Positions 1-5,124 of a stretch of DNA of 5,124 nucleotides are shown in pieces. The notes under the pieces were generated by a model. That model was given only the letters and a program-made list of their open reading frames with translations. It had not been told where the DNA came from and made no database searches. Origin of the DNA: a bacterium (lineage in GTDB: Bacteria > Ratteibacteria > UBA8468); contig DAOVNU010000069.1 of the NCBI GenBank assembly GCA_030630065.1, positions 1 to 5,124 on the forward strand, read 5' to 3'. Both the position numbers and the translations under genes were made by a program. Position 1 is the first letter of the stretch; the number at the start of each line of letters is the position of its first letter.

Positions 1-357
1 AAAAGGGTTACCATTACTAACCGTCATTATTACATTGATTTAGTTTTCTATAATCGTATCTTGAAATGTTTTATTTTAATTGATTTGAAAACCGGAGAAC
101 TTGACCATTCCGACATAGGGCAGATGAATTTTTATTTAAACTATTTCAAAGAAAATGAAAAGTCAGAAGAGGAAAATGAACCAATAGGTCTTATCCTCTG
201 TGCAAAGAAGGATAAGGTGTTTGCAAAATATGTCCTCGGAGGATTGAGCAATAAAGTTTTTGCTTCCAAGTATAAATTGGCATTACCTTCGGAGAAGGAG
301 TTAAAGGTTAAGCTCAAAATAATGCCCAAATTGCCGGAGCCGGAGGGGAAGAGATAA
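1..357 (+). CDS. DUF1016/YhcG-like PD-(D/E)XK nuclease, C-terminal part (5' truncated)
   Basis: The reading frame is open from base 1 to the TAA at 355-357 and gives 118 residues with no start, so the gene begins upstream of the window. The sequence matches the C-terminal domain of DUF1016 (YhcG-type) proteins as I know them: YYIDLVFYN (residues 10-18), then LIDLKTGEL (26-34), then DIGQMNFYLNYF (visible residues 38-49), then IGLILCAKKD. The PD-(D/E)XK catalytic set would be Asp13, Asp28 and Lys30 (the D-x-K version of E-x-K). Family proteins are typically about 330-380 residues, so roughly one third is visible. Members are predicted nucleases, often found near restriction-modification or mobile genes; the cellular role is not settled. 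It lies 24 bp upstream of murD on the same strand, with no link in function. The family call is fairly secure. Whether the gene is intact upstream cannot be seen. Confidence 0.85.
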   Translation, partial: KRVTITNRHYYIDLVFYNRILKCFILIDLKTGELDHSDIGQMNFYLNYFKENEKSEEENEPIGLILCAKKDKVFAKYVLGGLSNKVFASKYKLALPSEKELKVKLKIMPKLPEPEGKR

Positions 358-381
358 ATAAAGATATTCTTCTATTTAGAA

Positions 382-1731
382 ATGTACAAAAATAAAAGAG
401 TTACGGTGGTAGGGTTGGGGGTTTCCGGTTTTGCGGCGGCTTGCCTGCTTAAGGAAGTTGGGGCAAAAGCGAAGGTGACGGAAGTCGCTGTTAACAAAGT
501 AATTTTGGAGAGAAAGAAAAGTTTGGCAAAAAAGGGAATCGCTGTAGAGGTAGGAGGCCATAGCGAGGAGTTCATCAAGGACAGTTCTCTCTTTGTTGTT
601 AGTCCAGGTGTGGAGTTAACTTCCCTTCCTTTGAAATTTGCGCAAAGAAATAGAGTTCCCCTTATCGGAGAGATAGAACTTGCCTCTACCCTTTGTTCCG
701 GGGAGATTATTGCGGTCAGCGGAACAAACGGCAAGACAACGGTTGTTTCTCTCCTCGGCGAAATCTTTAAAAAAGCAGGCAAGAAGACAGCGGTCTGCGG
801 CAATATTGGCAATCCATTCTCGGCAGTGGTGATGAATAAAAAATATTCGTTCTTTATTCTGGAGATAAGTAGTTTTCAGTTGCAAAGAATCAAAAATTTT
901 CGACCCAGAATTGCCATTCTCTTAAACATTGGTCCCGACCATTTGGACTGGCACCAAAGTTTCTCCTCCTATAAAAAGGCAAAGAGCAGGATTTTTCTTA
1001 ATCAAAAAGCCGATGACTATGCCATTCTTAACCGGGATGATGATTGCATTTCCTCTTTCCTTCCCCGGATAAAGGCGAAAAAGATTTTCTTTTCCCGGGG
1101 AAAAGAGGTAAAAAAAGGTGTATTTGTAAAGAATAATCGGATTGTTGCCAATCTTTACGGGAAAGAGGAGCGAATCTTTGATTTAAGAAAGGCGGTCTTG
1201 CCCGGTCAACATAATTGCGAGAATTATCTGGCAGCAACTGCCGGGGCTTTAGTAGTGGGAATTTCTCCGGAAATTATCCGCAAGGTTTTTCAAGGATTTC
1301 ACTCTCTTCCGCATCGTACGGAGTTAGTGAGAAAATTAAAAGGAGTTTACTATATTAATGATTCTAAAGCAACGAATCCGGATGCAACCAAATCTGCTCT
1401 CCAGACCTTCCCTGCCGGCAAAATCATTCTCATTTTAGGGGGGAGGGATAAGGGTTGTTGTTTTCGTTCACTGAATGCCTTGCTGAAGAAAAGAGTGAAG
1501 CAGGTTATTCTCCTCGGCGAGGCAAAAGAAAAAATAGAGAAAGAACTTAAAAAATCTTCGGTCCCAATAAGTAAGGTAAATTCCTTAGATGAAGCGGTAA
1601 CTTCAGGAAAAAAATTGGGCAAAAGAGGGGACTTTGTTCTTCTTTCTCCTGCCTGCTCAAGTTTTGATATGTTTACCGATTATAAAGAAAGGGGTAATGT
1701 ATTTAAGAGAGCGGTTCGGAATTTATCATAG
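382..1731 (+). CDS. murD: UDP-N-acetylmuramoyl-L-alanine--D-glutamate ligase (MurD)
   Basis: MurD is the cytoplasmic ATP-dependent ligase that adds D-glutamate to UDP-MurNAc-L-Ala. The 449-residue product has the usual family length (about 440-460) and all three domains. The N-terminal UDP-binding Rossmann domain has VVGLGVSG (9-16). The ATPase domain has the P-loop SGTNGKTT (113-120, Lys118), the substrate loop GNIGNPF (140-146), EISSFQL (161-167), and NIGPDHLDWH (182-191). YKKAKSRI (197-204) contains Lys201, the expected carbamylated lysine. The C-terminal domain has GQHNCENYLAA (275-285), PHRTE (310-314), NDSKATNPDAT (326-336), GGRDKG (353-358) and SPACSSFDMF (422-431) followed by ERGNVF. 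SSFQL and SPACSSFD separate it from MurC, MurE and MurF. The ATG at 382 places the glycine-rich loop at the normal distance from the N terminus. No clear Shine-Dalgarno precedes it. The end overlaps ftsW by 35 bp. Confidence 0.97.
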   Translation: MYKNKRVTVVGLGVSGFAAACLLKEVGAKAKVTEVAVNKVILERKKSLAKKGIAVEVGGHSEEFIKDSSLFVVSPGVELTSLPLKFAQRNRVPLIGEIELASTLCSGEIIAVSGTNGKTTVVSLLGEIFKKAGKKTAVCGNIGNPFSAVVMNKKYSFFILEISSFQLQRIKNFRPRIAILLNIGPDHLDWHQSFSSYKKAKSRIFLNQKADDYAILNRDDDCISSFLPRIKAKKIFFSRGKEVKKGVFVKNNRIVANLYGKEERIFDLRKAVLPGQHNCENYLAATAGALVVGISPEIIRKVFQGFHSLPHRTELVRKLKGVYYINDSKATNPDATKSALQTFPAGKIILILGGRDKGCCFRSLNALLKKRVKQVILLGEAKEKIEKELKKSSVPISKVNSLDEAVTSGKKLGKRGDFVLLSPACSSFDMFTDYKERGNVFKRAVRNLS

Positions 1732-2803
1732 CCTCCTTTTGATAACTATTTTGCTTGTTTGTTTTGGGGTGGTTATGGTCTATAGCGCCAGCGGCATTTC
1801 CTCCGGAGAAAAACTGCAGGACAGTTTTCATTTTCTGAAGCGGGAAATTCTCTGGAGTATCATTGGATTTAGTTTTCTCTTTCTTTTTTCCCGGTTTGAT
1901 TACCACCGTTTACGCAAAATAAGCAAACCCCTTCTTCTTTTTTCTATCCTACTGCTTCTTCTTGTCTTCACTCCCCTGGGAGTGCGTGTCAATGAAGCGA
2001 GGCGTTGGTTGAGAATTGGCCCTCTTACTTTTCAGCCGTCAGAACTGGCAAAATTAGCAATTATTCTCTATTTAGCGGACTTTTTAAGCAGGAAGAGGAA
2101 ACAAAGCGAAAAATTTATTCGGGGATTCCTCCCGCCCCTTATTATCCTCACCCCAATACTTGTGCTTGTTCTTTTAGGACGTGATTTGGGCTCAACCATT
2201 CTAATTTCAATACTTTTTCTTGCCATTCTCTTTGTTTCGGGAGTAAAAATATCTTATATTATATCGCTTTTTCTTTTGGGAGTTCCCGCGGTTTTCTTTC
2301 TTATTTACAGCAGTTCTTATCGGAGAGCGCGGCTTTTGGCCTTTGTCCACCCCTGGGAAAATTCCCAGGGAATTGGCTGGCAAATCACCCAGTCCTTCAT
2401 TGCGCTTGGCTCGGGAGGGGTGTTGGGGAAAGGGCTGGGGCAAGGTCGGCAGAAACTCTTCTTTCTTCCCGAAGCTCATACCGACTTTATTTTTTCTATT
2501 ATTGGCGAGGAACTGGGAATTTTTGGTGTGCTGTTTATCCTTTCCCTCTTCACTCTTTTTATTCATCAGGGGAGGAAGATTGCCAAAAATAGTAAGGATC
2601 GTTTTGGTCATCTTCTGGCAACCGGCATTACTTTGCTCATTGGGTTTGAGGCAATTTTACATATTGGGGTAACCATTGGATTTTTCCCTACAAAGGGTAT
2701 CCCCCTTCCCTTTGTCAGTTATGGGGGGTCATCTTTATTTATCTCCCTTGTTGCGGTAGGAATTCTCCTTAATATTTCCAAGCAACTGGAGGAAAGAATA
2801 TGA
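1697..2803 (+). CDS. ftsW: SEDS peptidoglycan glycosyltransferase FtsW (lipid II polymerase of the divisome)
   Basis: This 368-residue polytopic inner-membrane protein has about ten hydrophobic segments (roughly 11-31, 51-66, 77-94, 117-131, 145-161, 165-182, 185-204, 266-290, 304-325, 343-360). SEDS landmarks in order are VMVYSAS (26-32), ARRWLRIG (101-108) with FQPSELAKL (112-120), GRDLGST (161-167), the long extracytoplasmic loop with GSGGVLGKGLGQG (238-250) and LPEAHTDFIF (257-266), EELG (271-274), and the FtsW/RodA/SpoVE signature PLPFVSYGGSS (336-346). Asp263 in HTD is the expected catalytic aspartate. FtsW rather than RodA is inferred from its place between murD and murG and from the SYGGSS form. 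I chose the ATG at 1697: it follows an AAAGGGG tract, and an upstream extension would have no ATG and would lie deep inside murD. Two signature positions deviate: Glu100 where N-G-A-R-R-W is usual, and Arg162 where P-D-L-G is usual. The stop TGA sits in an ATGA at 2800-2803. Confidence 0.95.
   Translation: MYLRERFGIYHSLLLITILLVCFGVVMVYSASGISSGEKLQDSFHFLKREILWSIIGFSFLFLFSRFDYHRLRKISKPLLLFSILLLLLVFTPLGVRVNEARRWLRIGPLTFQPSELAKLAIILYLADFLSRKRKQSEKFIRGFLPPLIILTPILVLVLLGRDLGSTILISILFLAILFVSGVKISYIISLFLLGVPAVFFLIYSSSYRRARLLAFVHPWENSQGIGWQITQSFIALGSGGVLGKGLGQGRQKLFFLPEAHTDFIFSIIGEELGIFGVLFILSLFTLFIHQGRKIAKNSKDRFGHLLATGITLLIGFEAILHIGVTIGFFPTKGIPLPFVSYGGSSLFISLVAVGILLNISKQLEERI
2788..2793 (+). promoter_or_regulatory. 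Strong Shine-Dalgarno, apparently the original murG ribosome-binding site
   Basis: GGAGGA inside the last ftsW codons ends 6 nt before the ATG at 2800, which is ideal spacing. It is the best ribosome-binding site in the window. Today it serves only a 9-codon frame (2800-2826). If the 218-bp insert between the two ATGAA copies is removed, the same site sits 6 nt before the murG ATG, with ftsW stop and murG start sharing ATGA. The loss of function for murG is an inference from position. Confidence 0.65.
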
Positions 2804-2804
2804 A
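2800..2804 (+). repeat. Left copy of ATGAA direct repeat flanking the insert
   Basis: ATGAA at 2800-2804 recurs at 3018-3022, 218 bp downstream. The first copy contains the ftsW stop and the second the murG start. Such a short repeat alone is weak evidence. It gains weight because deleting one repeat unit gives the classic ATGA stop-start overlap with a correctly spaced ribosome-binding site. Confidence 0.6.
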
Positions 2805-2826
2805 AGAGATTCGGGTAGTTTCTTAG
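2800..2826 (+). other. Nine-codon frame MKEIRVVS-stop opened by the insertion, possible leader peptide
   Basis: The ATG at 2800 overlaps the ftsW stop (ATGA), has GGAGGA 6 nt upstream, and reads MKEIRVVS before TAG at 2824-2826. The frame looks like a genuine translation start whose continuation has been lost. Its first residues resemble the start of the intact murG product (MKKIVIAT). The likely cause is that the first ATGAA is the old murG start and the rest is element sequence. Ribosomes finishing ftsW could reinitiate here and stop within the 5' strand of the long stem. Whether the peptide is made or matters is unknown. Confidence 0.3.
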
Positions 2827-3021
2827 GCGGCACGGACGCTGTGCGACGAGTAAGGAGCACGAGATAGCGTCGGGTGCGAGTCGGTGAGCACCCTGCCTGA
2901 CGAAGCGATAGCTGAGGAGACCGCAGAGATGCTCGCTATAGGCAACTCTCTGTCTGGGTTTAATACGTTGCCAAATGCCGCTACAGAAACTCCCTCATCT
3001 CTGGTGTAAACATAATTATGA
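2804..3021 (+). mobile_element. Small ORF-less inserted element encoding a structured RNA, in an ATGA target
   Basis: The 218-bp unit lies between two ATGAA copies; the exact edges can slide by up to five bases. Seen directly: G+C is near 57% in 2821-3000 against lower values in the surrounding genes; there is no credible gene on either strand; the ends form an imperfect inverted repeat (2805-2832 with 2976-3002); four further hairpins fill the interior; and precise removal restores an ATGA ftsW-murG overlap. Known background: IS200/IS605-type elements and HEARO RNAs (the IscB-associated omega RNAs) insert next to short fixed tetranucleotides, without long target duplications, and ORF-less copies exist. 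HEARO has, as I recall, been linked to ATGA/GTGA sites. Inferred: this is a non-autonomous copy of such an element. Alternatives are an unrelated MITE, an intron-like RNA, or a native cis-regulatory leader of murG. Insertion is well supported; the family name is not. Confidence 0.75.
2805..3002 (+). ncRNA. Large structured RNA: closing stem, two hairpins and a kissing-loop pair
   Basis: All pairings were read by eye. The closing stem is 2805-2810/2997-3002, 2813-2815/2992-2994, 2817-2823/2985-2991 and 2826-2832/2976-2982: 23 pairs broken by one bulge (2816) and two small 2x2 internal loops. Hairpin A is 2835-2840/2866-2871 plus 2841-2844/2857-2860, with a 5-nt bulge. Hairpin B is 2872-2877/2888-2893, six pairs with a 10-nt loop, stacked directly on A. 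Hairpin C is 2908-2912/2935-2939 plus 2914-2916/2932-2934. Hairpin D is 2941-2946/2967-2972. CAGAGA in the loop of C (2924-2929) pairs perfectly with TCTCTG in the loop of D (2947-2952). Two G-U pairs (2826-2982 and 2923-2953) would be mismatches in the complementary transcript and so favour the + strand as the RNA. It is probably transcribed at least as part of the mur operon mRNA. No Rfam family was confirmed. Confidence 0.75.
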
Positions 3022-3022
3022 A
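3018..3022 (+). repeat. Right copy of ATGAA direct repeat, containing the murG start codon
   Basis: This second copy of the repeat seen at 2800-2804 begins with the murG ATG. The bases just upstream (3003-3017) are A/T-rich and hold no proper Shine-Dalgarno. This supports the view that murG's own upstream sequence now lies on the other side of the insert. Confidence 0.6.
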
Positions 3023-4124
3023 GAAGATCGTTATTGCTACTGGTGGGACAGGGGGACATCTTTTTCCTGCTCTAACAATAGGAGAAAAGTTAAAAGAGAA
3101 GGAGAAGGATTTGAAGATTCTCTTTGTGGGAGAAGCAAAGGCAAAATATTTAGAGCTCTTCAGAAAAAAGGGCCTTATATTCCGAAAAACAAAGGTGCTT
3201 AAGTTACCATCCAAAGGTTTTTTGAATTATCTGAAATTTCCTTTCCTTCTTCTTTTTGTATTGTTTCAATCCTTTTTTATTCTTTTTAAAGTTAAACCAG
3301 CAGTTGTGGTTGGAATGGGGGGAGCTGCCAGCGGTCCCCTTCTTTTAACCGCATCCTTTTTGAGAATCCCAACTCTGATTCAGGAGCAGAATGTTATTCC
3401 CGGATTGACAACTAAAATCCTTTCCCGTTTTGTAGGGGAGATTGCCCTGGGTTTTGCAGAGACAAAAAAATATCTTTCCGGAAAAAGTTTGGTACTTACC
3501 GGTAACCCCTTGCGCCAGGAAATTTTGGAGAGGAAACGCGAGGAGGCGTTAAAAAATCTGAATTTTTCCCCTGATTATTTTACCGTTTTCATCCTGGGCG
3601 GGAGTACCGGGGCTCATTCTATTAATTTGGCCGCTGTGGTGGCGGTTGATGATTTACAGGAAGAAGAGGAAAAATTACAAATCATTCATCTCAGCGGGGA
3701 GGAGGATTATCAAAGAGTGAAGCGGCTCTATGAGAAAAGTGGGCTAAGGTCACTTGTTTTTCCTTTCACCGAGAAGATTGAGGATTTTTACGCTGTTGCC
3801 GATTTAGTGGTTGCCCGCGCCGGAGCCATTACCATCAGCGAGATTGCCTCCCGGGGTTTGCCGGTAATTCTTGTTCCTTACCCTTATGCCAAAGAGAAAC
3901 ATCAGGAAATCAATGCTCGATATTTAGTAAGGAAAAATGCCGCAATTTTAATCAGGGATAAAGAACTTTCCGGCCCTCGTCTGGCGCGAGAGATTCTTTT
4001 TCTGCTCAAAGATAAAAAAAGATTAATTGCAATGGGTGAGAATAGTAAAATTTTGGCACAACCTGGGGCTGCCGAGAAAGTAGCCGAATGCATCCTGAAA
4101 CTGATAAAATCAGCCACGAATTAA
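3018..4124 (+). CDS. murG: Lipid II synthase: undecaprenyldiphospho-muramoylpentapeptide GlcNAc transferase (MurG)
   Basis: MurG is the peripheral inner-membrane GT28 glycosyltransferase that moves GlcNAc from UDP-GlcNAc to lipid I. The 368-residue product has the normal length (about 355-370) and both Rossmann halves. The N-terminal half has the glycine loop GGTGGHLFPA (9-18, His14), the second loop VVGMGGAASGP (97-107) and QEQNVIPGLT (122-131). A strongly hydrophobic stretch at about 68-92 would dock on the membrane. The C-terminal UDP-GlcNAc half has GNPLR (162-166, Arg166), the third loop LGGSTGAHSIN (193-203), ARAGAITISE (266-275, Glu275) and HQEINA (295-300). The usual tyrosine of the second loop (GGYxSxP) is alanine here. 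The ATG at 3018 gives the correct N terminus, MKKIVIATGGTGG, but no good ribosome-binding site precedes it; the structured insert 2804-3017 separates it from GGAGGA at 2788. murC follows after 4 bp. Confidence 0.97.
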   Translation: MKKIVIATGGTGGHLFPALTIGEKLKEKEKDLKILFVGEAKAKYLELFRKKGLIFRKTKVLKLPSKGFLNYLKFPFLLLFVLFQSFFILFKVKPAVVVGMGGAASGPLLLTASFLRIPTLIQEQNVIPGLTTKILSRFVGEIALGFAETKKYLSGKSLVLTGNPLRQEILERKREEALKNLNFSPDYFTVFILGGSTGAHSINLAAVVAVDDLQEEEEKLQIIHLSGEEDYQRVKRLYEKSGLRSLVFPFTEKIEDFYAVADLVVARAGAITISEIASRGLPVILVPYPYAKEKHQEINARYLVRKNAAILIRDKELSGPRLAREILFLLKDKKRLIAMGENSKILAQPGAAEKVAECILKLIKSATN

Positions 4125-4128
4125 TTTA

Positions 4129-5124
4129 ATGTTAGAAAATAAAAAAAAGATTCATCTTATTGGCTGTGGGGGAATTGGTCTTTCGGGGATTGCCCTGATT
4201 CTTCTGAAAAAAGGGAAAATTCTCTCTGGTTCAGATACTGTTGAGTCGAACCTTACAAAGAAACTACAAAAGCAGGGAATGAAGTTCTTCCTGGGGCAGA
4301 GAGGCAAAAATATCACCGAAGATATGGAATTAGTTATTATCTCCGCGGCAATTAAAGATGACAACCCGGAATTAAAAAAGGCAAAAAGCTTAAAAATCCC
4401 CGTGATTAGTTATGCGCAGTCGCTTGGTTTGGCAATGGAGACAGGGTTTGGTATTGCCGTTGCCGGGACACATGGGAAAACCACAACCACGGCGATGATT
4501 ACCACTATCTTAAAAGAGGCCGGGGAGGAACCAAATTTTGTCATTGGGGGCGAGGTTAAGGAATTAGGGGGTAACTCCGGGGTAGGAAACGGTAATTTTT
4601 TGGTAGCCGAGGCCTGTGAATTCAACAGAAGTTTTCTTTCTTTAAAACCAAAGGCAGCGGTAGTAACCAACATTGAAGAGGACCATCTTGATTATTATCA
4701 AAATTTACAGGAAATAAAAAAGGCATTTGCCGAATTTGTCTTTCTTGTCCCTGCCGATGGCTTTATTGTTCTTTCCGAACAGGCAAAGAAGTGTTTACCC
4801 AAAACAAAAACAAAAGTTTTTACTTATGGGTTTGAGGAAAATAATGACTACAGGGCAACTAAAATCTCTCTCAAAAAGGATATTACAAATTTTGATATTC
4901 TCTATCAGAAGAAATTTTCTGTCTCCATCTTTTTAAAAATCCCGGGAAAACATAATATCCTGAATTCCTTGGCCGCCTTTGTAGTCGCTAATCAATTAGG
5001 GGTTAAAGAGGAAATAATAAAAAAGGCGTTGAAGAACTTTAAAGGGGTAGATAGAAGATTTGAGATTAAGGGGAAGTTTAAAGGCATAACCATTATTGAC
5101 GATTATGGGCATCATCCCACGGAA
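4129..5124 (+). CDS. murC: UDP-N-acetylmuramate--L-alanine ligase (MurC), 3' truncated by window end
   Basis: MurC is the cytoplasmic ATP-dependent ligase adding L-alanine to UDP-MurNAc, the first step of the stem peptide. From the ATG at 4129, 332 codons are open to the last base; the family is about 450-480 residues, so roughly 70% is present. The N-terminal domain has HLIGCGGIGLSGIA (9-22). The ATPase domain has the P-loop AGTHGKTTTT (112-121, Lys117), EACEFNRSFL (161-170, the EACEYRR variant as in Bacillus MurC rather than EADESD) and TNIEEDHLDYY (180-190). The C-terminal domain begins with PGKHNILNSLAA (272-283), DRRFE (308-312), and DDYGHHPTE (324-332), the MurC hallmark, right at the window edge. 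The start is chosen because it places the glycine loop near residue 12 and lies 4 bp after the murG stop. No clear Shine-Dalgarno is present, so expression probably depends on coupling to murG. Confidence 0.96.
   Translation, partial: MLENKKKIHLIGCGGIGLSGIALILLKKGKILSGSDTVESNLTKKLQKQGMKFFLGQRGKNITEDMELVIISAAIKDDNPELKKAKSLKIPVISYAQSLGLAMETGFGIAVAGTHGKTTTTAMITTILKEAGEEPNFVIGGEVKELGGNSGVGNGNFLVAEACEFNRSFLSLKPKAAVVTNIEEDHLDYYQNLQEIKKAFAEFVFLVPADGFIVLSEQAKKCLPKTKTKVFTYGFEENNDYRATKISLKKDITNFDILYQKKFSVSIFLKIPGKHNILNSLAAFVVANQLGVKEEIIKKALKNFKGVDRRFEIKGKFKGITIIDDYGHHPTE

Noticed and set aside
1634..1696. 21-codon N-terminal extension of FtsW
   Set aside because: It would need a non-ATG start deep inside the conserved C-terminal coding part of murD; the ATG at 1697 follows a purine-rich tract and gives a normal FtsW N terminus.
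2207..2672. Long open frames on both strands inside ftsW
   Set aside because: They are frame shadows of a hydrophobic gene; the FtsW frame holds all the SEDS motifs across this stretch.
2872..2893. GGGTGC/GCACCC hairpin as a terminator
   Set aside because: No run of T follows it and the loop is 10 nt; it fits better as one helix of the larger fold.
2897..2903. CTGACGA, which fits the hammerhead ribozyme CUGANGA box
   Set aside because: The flanking bases do not form the required stem II, and the only nearby GAAA (2986-2989) is in the closing stem, so the three-way hammerhead core is not there.
2835..2972. Group I or group II intron
   Set aside because: The interval is too short for either, and I see no group II domain V hairpin or group I P7/J core sequence; an intron-like excision is left only as a testable possibility.
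2823..3059. Minus-strand open frame of 78 codons through the ftsW-murG interval
   Set aside because: It is explained by the G+C-rich structured element, runs into the start of murG, has no recognisable domain and no ribosome-binding site.
2975..3202. Plus-strand frame of 75 codons overlapping the murG start
   Set aside because: It lies in another frame over the murG N terminus, whose motifs are unmistakable; the product is rich in Cys, Arg and Lys with no family likeness.
4410..4936. Open frames antisense to or out of frame with murC
   Set aside because: The murC frame is continuous here with P-loop and metal-binding motifs; the others have no supporting features.

Overview
The window holds a run of peptidoglycan precursor and septum genes, all on the + strand, in the order murD - ftsW - murG - murC. 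This is the conserved core of a bacterial division and cell-wall (dcw) cluster. It is preceded by the 3' end of an unrelated PD-(D/E)XK nuclease gene of the DUF1016/YhcG type. The coding DNA is moderately A+T-rich. Start codons are ATG, genes are packed tightly or overlap, and Shine-Dalgarno signals are often weak. This fits an uncultivated or deep-branching bacterium with a normal peptidoglycan pathway; nothing here fixes the phylum.

Layout. 1-357: C-terminal 118 residues of the nuclease-like protein. 382-1731: murD, complete. 1697-2803: ftsW, complete, overlapping the end of murD by 35 bp. 2804-3017: a non-coding, G+C-rich interval (about 57% G+C over 2821-3000 by hand count) that folds into an elaborate structure. 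3018-4124: murG, complete. 4129-5124: murC, its first 332 codons, running off the window end. No promoter, tRNA, CRISPR array or convincing rho-independent terminator was seen, so murD to murC look like one transcription unit entered from further upstream.

How the genes work together: MurC and MurD add L-Ala and D-Glu to UDP-MurNAc in the cytoplasm. MurG adds GlcNAc to lipid I to make lipid II. FtsW, the SEDS glycosyltransferase of the divisome, polymerises lipid II at the septum.

The notable object is the ftsW-murG interval. It has 23 base pairs between its two ends in a nested long-range stem, two internal hairpins, and two further hairpins whose loops are complementary over 6 nt (a kissing-loop pseudoknot). 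It is bounded by a direct repeat ATGAA (2800-2804 and 3018-3022). Deleting exactly one repeat-to-repeat unit (218 bp) recreates a textbook ATGA overlap, with the ftsW stop TGA inside the murG start ATGA and a good GGAGGA ribosome-binding site 6 nt upstream. The simplest reading is that a small ORF-less mobile element encoding a structured RNA inserted precisely at the ATGA junction and separated murG from its ribosome-binding site. The insertion at ATGA and the multi-stem pseudoknotted RNA recall HEARO / IscB-associated (IS200/IS605-like) RNAs, but family membership could not be tested here.
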